NCBI GenBank assembly: GCA_017441925.1
Contig: JAFRUE010000001.1
Coordinates: 1 to 64,000, forward strand
Source of the DNA: Bacillota bacterium
GTDB lineage: Bacteria > Bacillota > Clostridia > Lachnospirales > Bianqueaceae
Reading direction: 5' to 3'
Length of the DNA stretch: 64,000 nucleotides
Program-made: the position numbers and the translations under genes
The notes under the pieces: model-generated
Database searches by the model: none
What the model was told of the DNA's origin: nothing
The model's input: the letters and a program-made list of their open reading frames with translations, nothing else
Shown: positions 62,972 through 64,000 of the stretch, one piece after another
Layout: each line of letters starts with the position of its first letter
Numbering within the stretch: the first letter of the stretch is position 1

Positions 62972-64000
62972 ATGTCGAGTCAGTTACGCAGGATGGCAGC
63001 TTTACTGTTAGCATTTATGATGGCTTTCAGTCCGCTGTTTGACAATGTACGCGTAATAGCAGCAGATGACAGTGATGTTGTTGCTGCAGAGACAGTGGAT
63101 GAGACATCCGATGAGGCCGAATCCGTTGAAGAGGAAGCCGCAGCGACATCGGAAATCGAGGCGGTAGTCTCAGATGCCGAAGAGCAGCCGGAAGAGGCTG
63201 CTGAAGCTGTGGAGGACGAGGCACTCGTCGAGGAAGAAGCTCCTGCAGAAGAGGAAGCAGCTCCCGCCGAGGAAGAGGCTCCTGTAGAAGAGGAAGCAGC
63301 TCCTGTCGAGGTAGAGGCTCCTGCAGAAGAGGAAGCGGCTCCCGCCGAGGAAGAGGCTCCCGCAGAAGAGGAAGCAGCTCCTGTCGAGGAAGAGGCTCCT
63401 GCAGAAGAGGAAGCAGCTCCTGTCGAGGAAGAGGCTCCTGCAGAAGAGGAAGCAGCTCCCGCCGAGGAAAAGGCTCCTGTAGAAGAGGAAGCAGCTCCCG
63501 CCGAGGAAGAGGCTCCTGCAGAAGAGGAAGTAGCTCCCGCCGAGGAAGAGGCTCCTGTAGAAGAGGAAGCAGCTCCTGTCGAGGAAGAAGCTCCCGTAGT
63601 AGAGGAAGCCCCTGTCGAGGAAGAGGCTCCCACAGAAGAGGAGGCTCTTGCAGAAGAGGAAGCTGAACCTGAGGTGACATATCAGGCCGGTACCTTCACA
63701 CGCACCGGAAACGGCTATGTCATCACGGTCAGCTATGATGAGAACGCATGCCTTCCGGAAGGCACGCTTCTTTTCATCAACGAGCTGACAGAGAAATTCG
63801 TCGCTTATGATTCTTATTATGAAAAAGCAGAAGAGGCTGTAGCTTCCGATGAGAACACTAAGATCAAGGAAGCCCGTTTCTTCGATATTACCTTCACATA
63901 TAACGGCGAAGTAATTGAACCGCAGTCTCCCATTAATGTGGTCATCAAGGTTCAGTACGAAGAAGCTGTTGAAAGCGAGGATGTTTCTGTTGTCCATATT
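62972..64000 (+). CDS. N-terminal part of a large surface protein with an EAP-rich repeat stalk (runs off the window)
   Basis: Open from ATG 62972 (TGGAGG 9 bases upstream) to the end, 343 residues visible. Signal peptide MSSQLRRMAALLLAFMMAFS, then ~55 acidic residues. About ten 13-residue units of the type AEEEAAPAEEEAP follow (from residue 86 to ~230). A folded region begins TYQAGTFTRTGNGYVITVSY, similar in style to the domain after the stalk of the adhesin at 51876 (ITFTYNGEVIEPQSPINVVI versus the adhesin's INLVYNGKKIEPECKITVYI). Probably another LPXTG adhesin. Confidence 0.85.
   Translation, partial: MSSQLRRMAALLLAFMMAFSPLFDNVRVIAADDSDVVAAETVDETSDEAESVEEEAAATSEIEAVVSDAEEQPEEAAEAVEDEALVEEEAPAEEEAAPAEEEAPVEEEAAPVEVEAPAEEEAAPAEEEAPAEEEAAPVEEEAPAEEEAAPVEEEAPAEEEAAPAEEKAPVEEEAAPAEEEAPAEEEVAPAEEEAPVEEEAAPVEEEAPVVEEAPVEEEAPTEEEALAEEEAEPEVTYQAGTFTRTGNGYVITVSYDENACLPEGTLLFINELTEKFVAYDSYYEKAEEAVASDENTKIKEARFFDITFTYNGEVIEPQSPINVVIKVQYEEAVESEDVSVVHI
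63227..63670 (+). repeat. 39-bp coding repeat array
   Basis: Roughly ten near-identical 39-base units (GAAGAGGAAGCAGCTCC core) encode 13-residue blocks alternating AAPA/AAPV and EAPA/EAPV. Units differ by synonymous and Ala/Val changes; the last two are degenerate. Confidence 0.9.

Noticed and set aside
63227-63670. CRISPR-like array
   Set aside because: Repeats are contiguous, in frame and without unique spacers, inside a gene with signal peptide and ribosome binding site.
62980-63997. Ser/Gly/Ala-rich and Leu/Pro-rich open frames on the minus strand
   Set aside because: They are shadows of the 39-base coding repeat in the plus-strand surface protein; their low complexity comes from the repeat.

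Overview
The window looks like a chromosomal segment of a Gram-positive gut- or rumen-type Clostridia, most likely Lachnospiraceae. Support comes from LPXTG-anchored surface proteins with class C sortase, Ser/Lys-rich lipoprotein linkers, LplA/LplB/LplC-type sugar transporters without their own ATPase, strong AGGAGG ribosome binding sites and mid-range GC. The assignment is by gene style only, not by a marker gene.

Layout. 1-940: end of an unknown gene, two terminators and two gene remnants. 940-14060: a nearly continuous plus-strand carbohydrate locus with cyclase, YdjC deacetylase and MBL hydrolase, then araC, nagA, a lipoprotein sugar binder, two Gfo/Idh oxidoreductases, a sugar isomerase, nagB, a type B carboxylesterase and a sulfatase. 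It reads as import and stripping (sulfate, acetyl/ester) of a decorated amino-sugar glycan feeding GlcN-6-P into glycolysis. 14078-14727: a consensus promoter, a possible small RNA and an unknown small gene. 14.9-18.9 kb: an A/T-richer PLD-helicase, a GNAT enzyme and a DEDDh exonuclease. 18.9-22.1 kb: GH4 glycosidase and gpmI. 22.2-26.8 kb (minus): a large TIR/membrane/beta-propeller protein and a lipoprotein. 27-38 kb: amidohydrolase plus oxidoreductase, K+ channel, MATE exporter, membrane-fused phosphate-type binding protein, esterase, sugar isomerase, bcp, an ArsC-like protein, a DIP1984-family gene followed by a tRNA-like RNA, and a MIF-type tautomerase. 38.2-41.8 kb (minus): a complete LplB-LplC-binding protein operon. 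42-48.2 kb: isomerase, MATE exporter, serine dehydratase and a GPH sugar symporter. 48.35-50.37 kb: a broken PEP/pyruvate-binding gene.

50.5-62.5 kb is a sortase-assembled pilus operon: coiled-coil protein, signal peptidase I, giant LPNTG adhesin, LPSTG backbone pilin, class C sortase, IPDTG minor pilin and a second sortase, ending in a strong terminator. A second surface-protein gene starts at 62972, runs off the window, and sits behind a diverged copy of the same upstream control region.

The least expected signals are non-coding. Three interspersed structured elements of 263-264 bp (25643, 37698, 46161) are built from hairpins with the arm word GGCGGTAAAA. A fourth, related element (44361) keeps the core but uses a different arm word. 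A tRNA-like RNA lies directly behind the DIP1984 gene.
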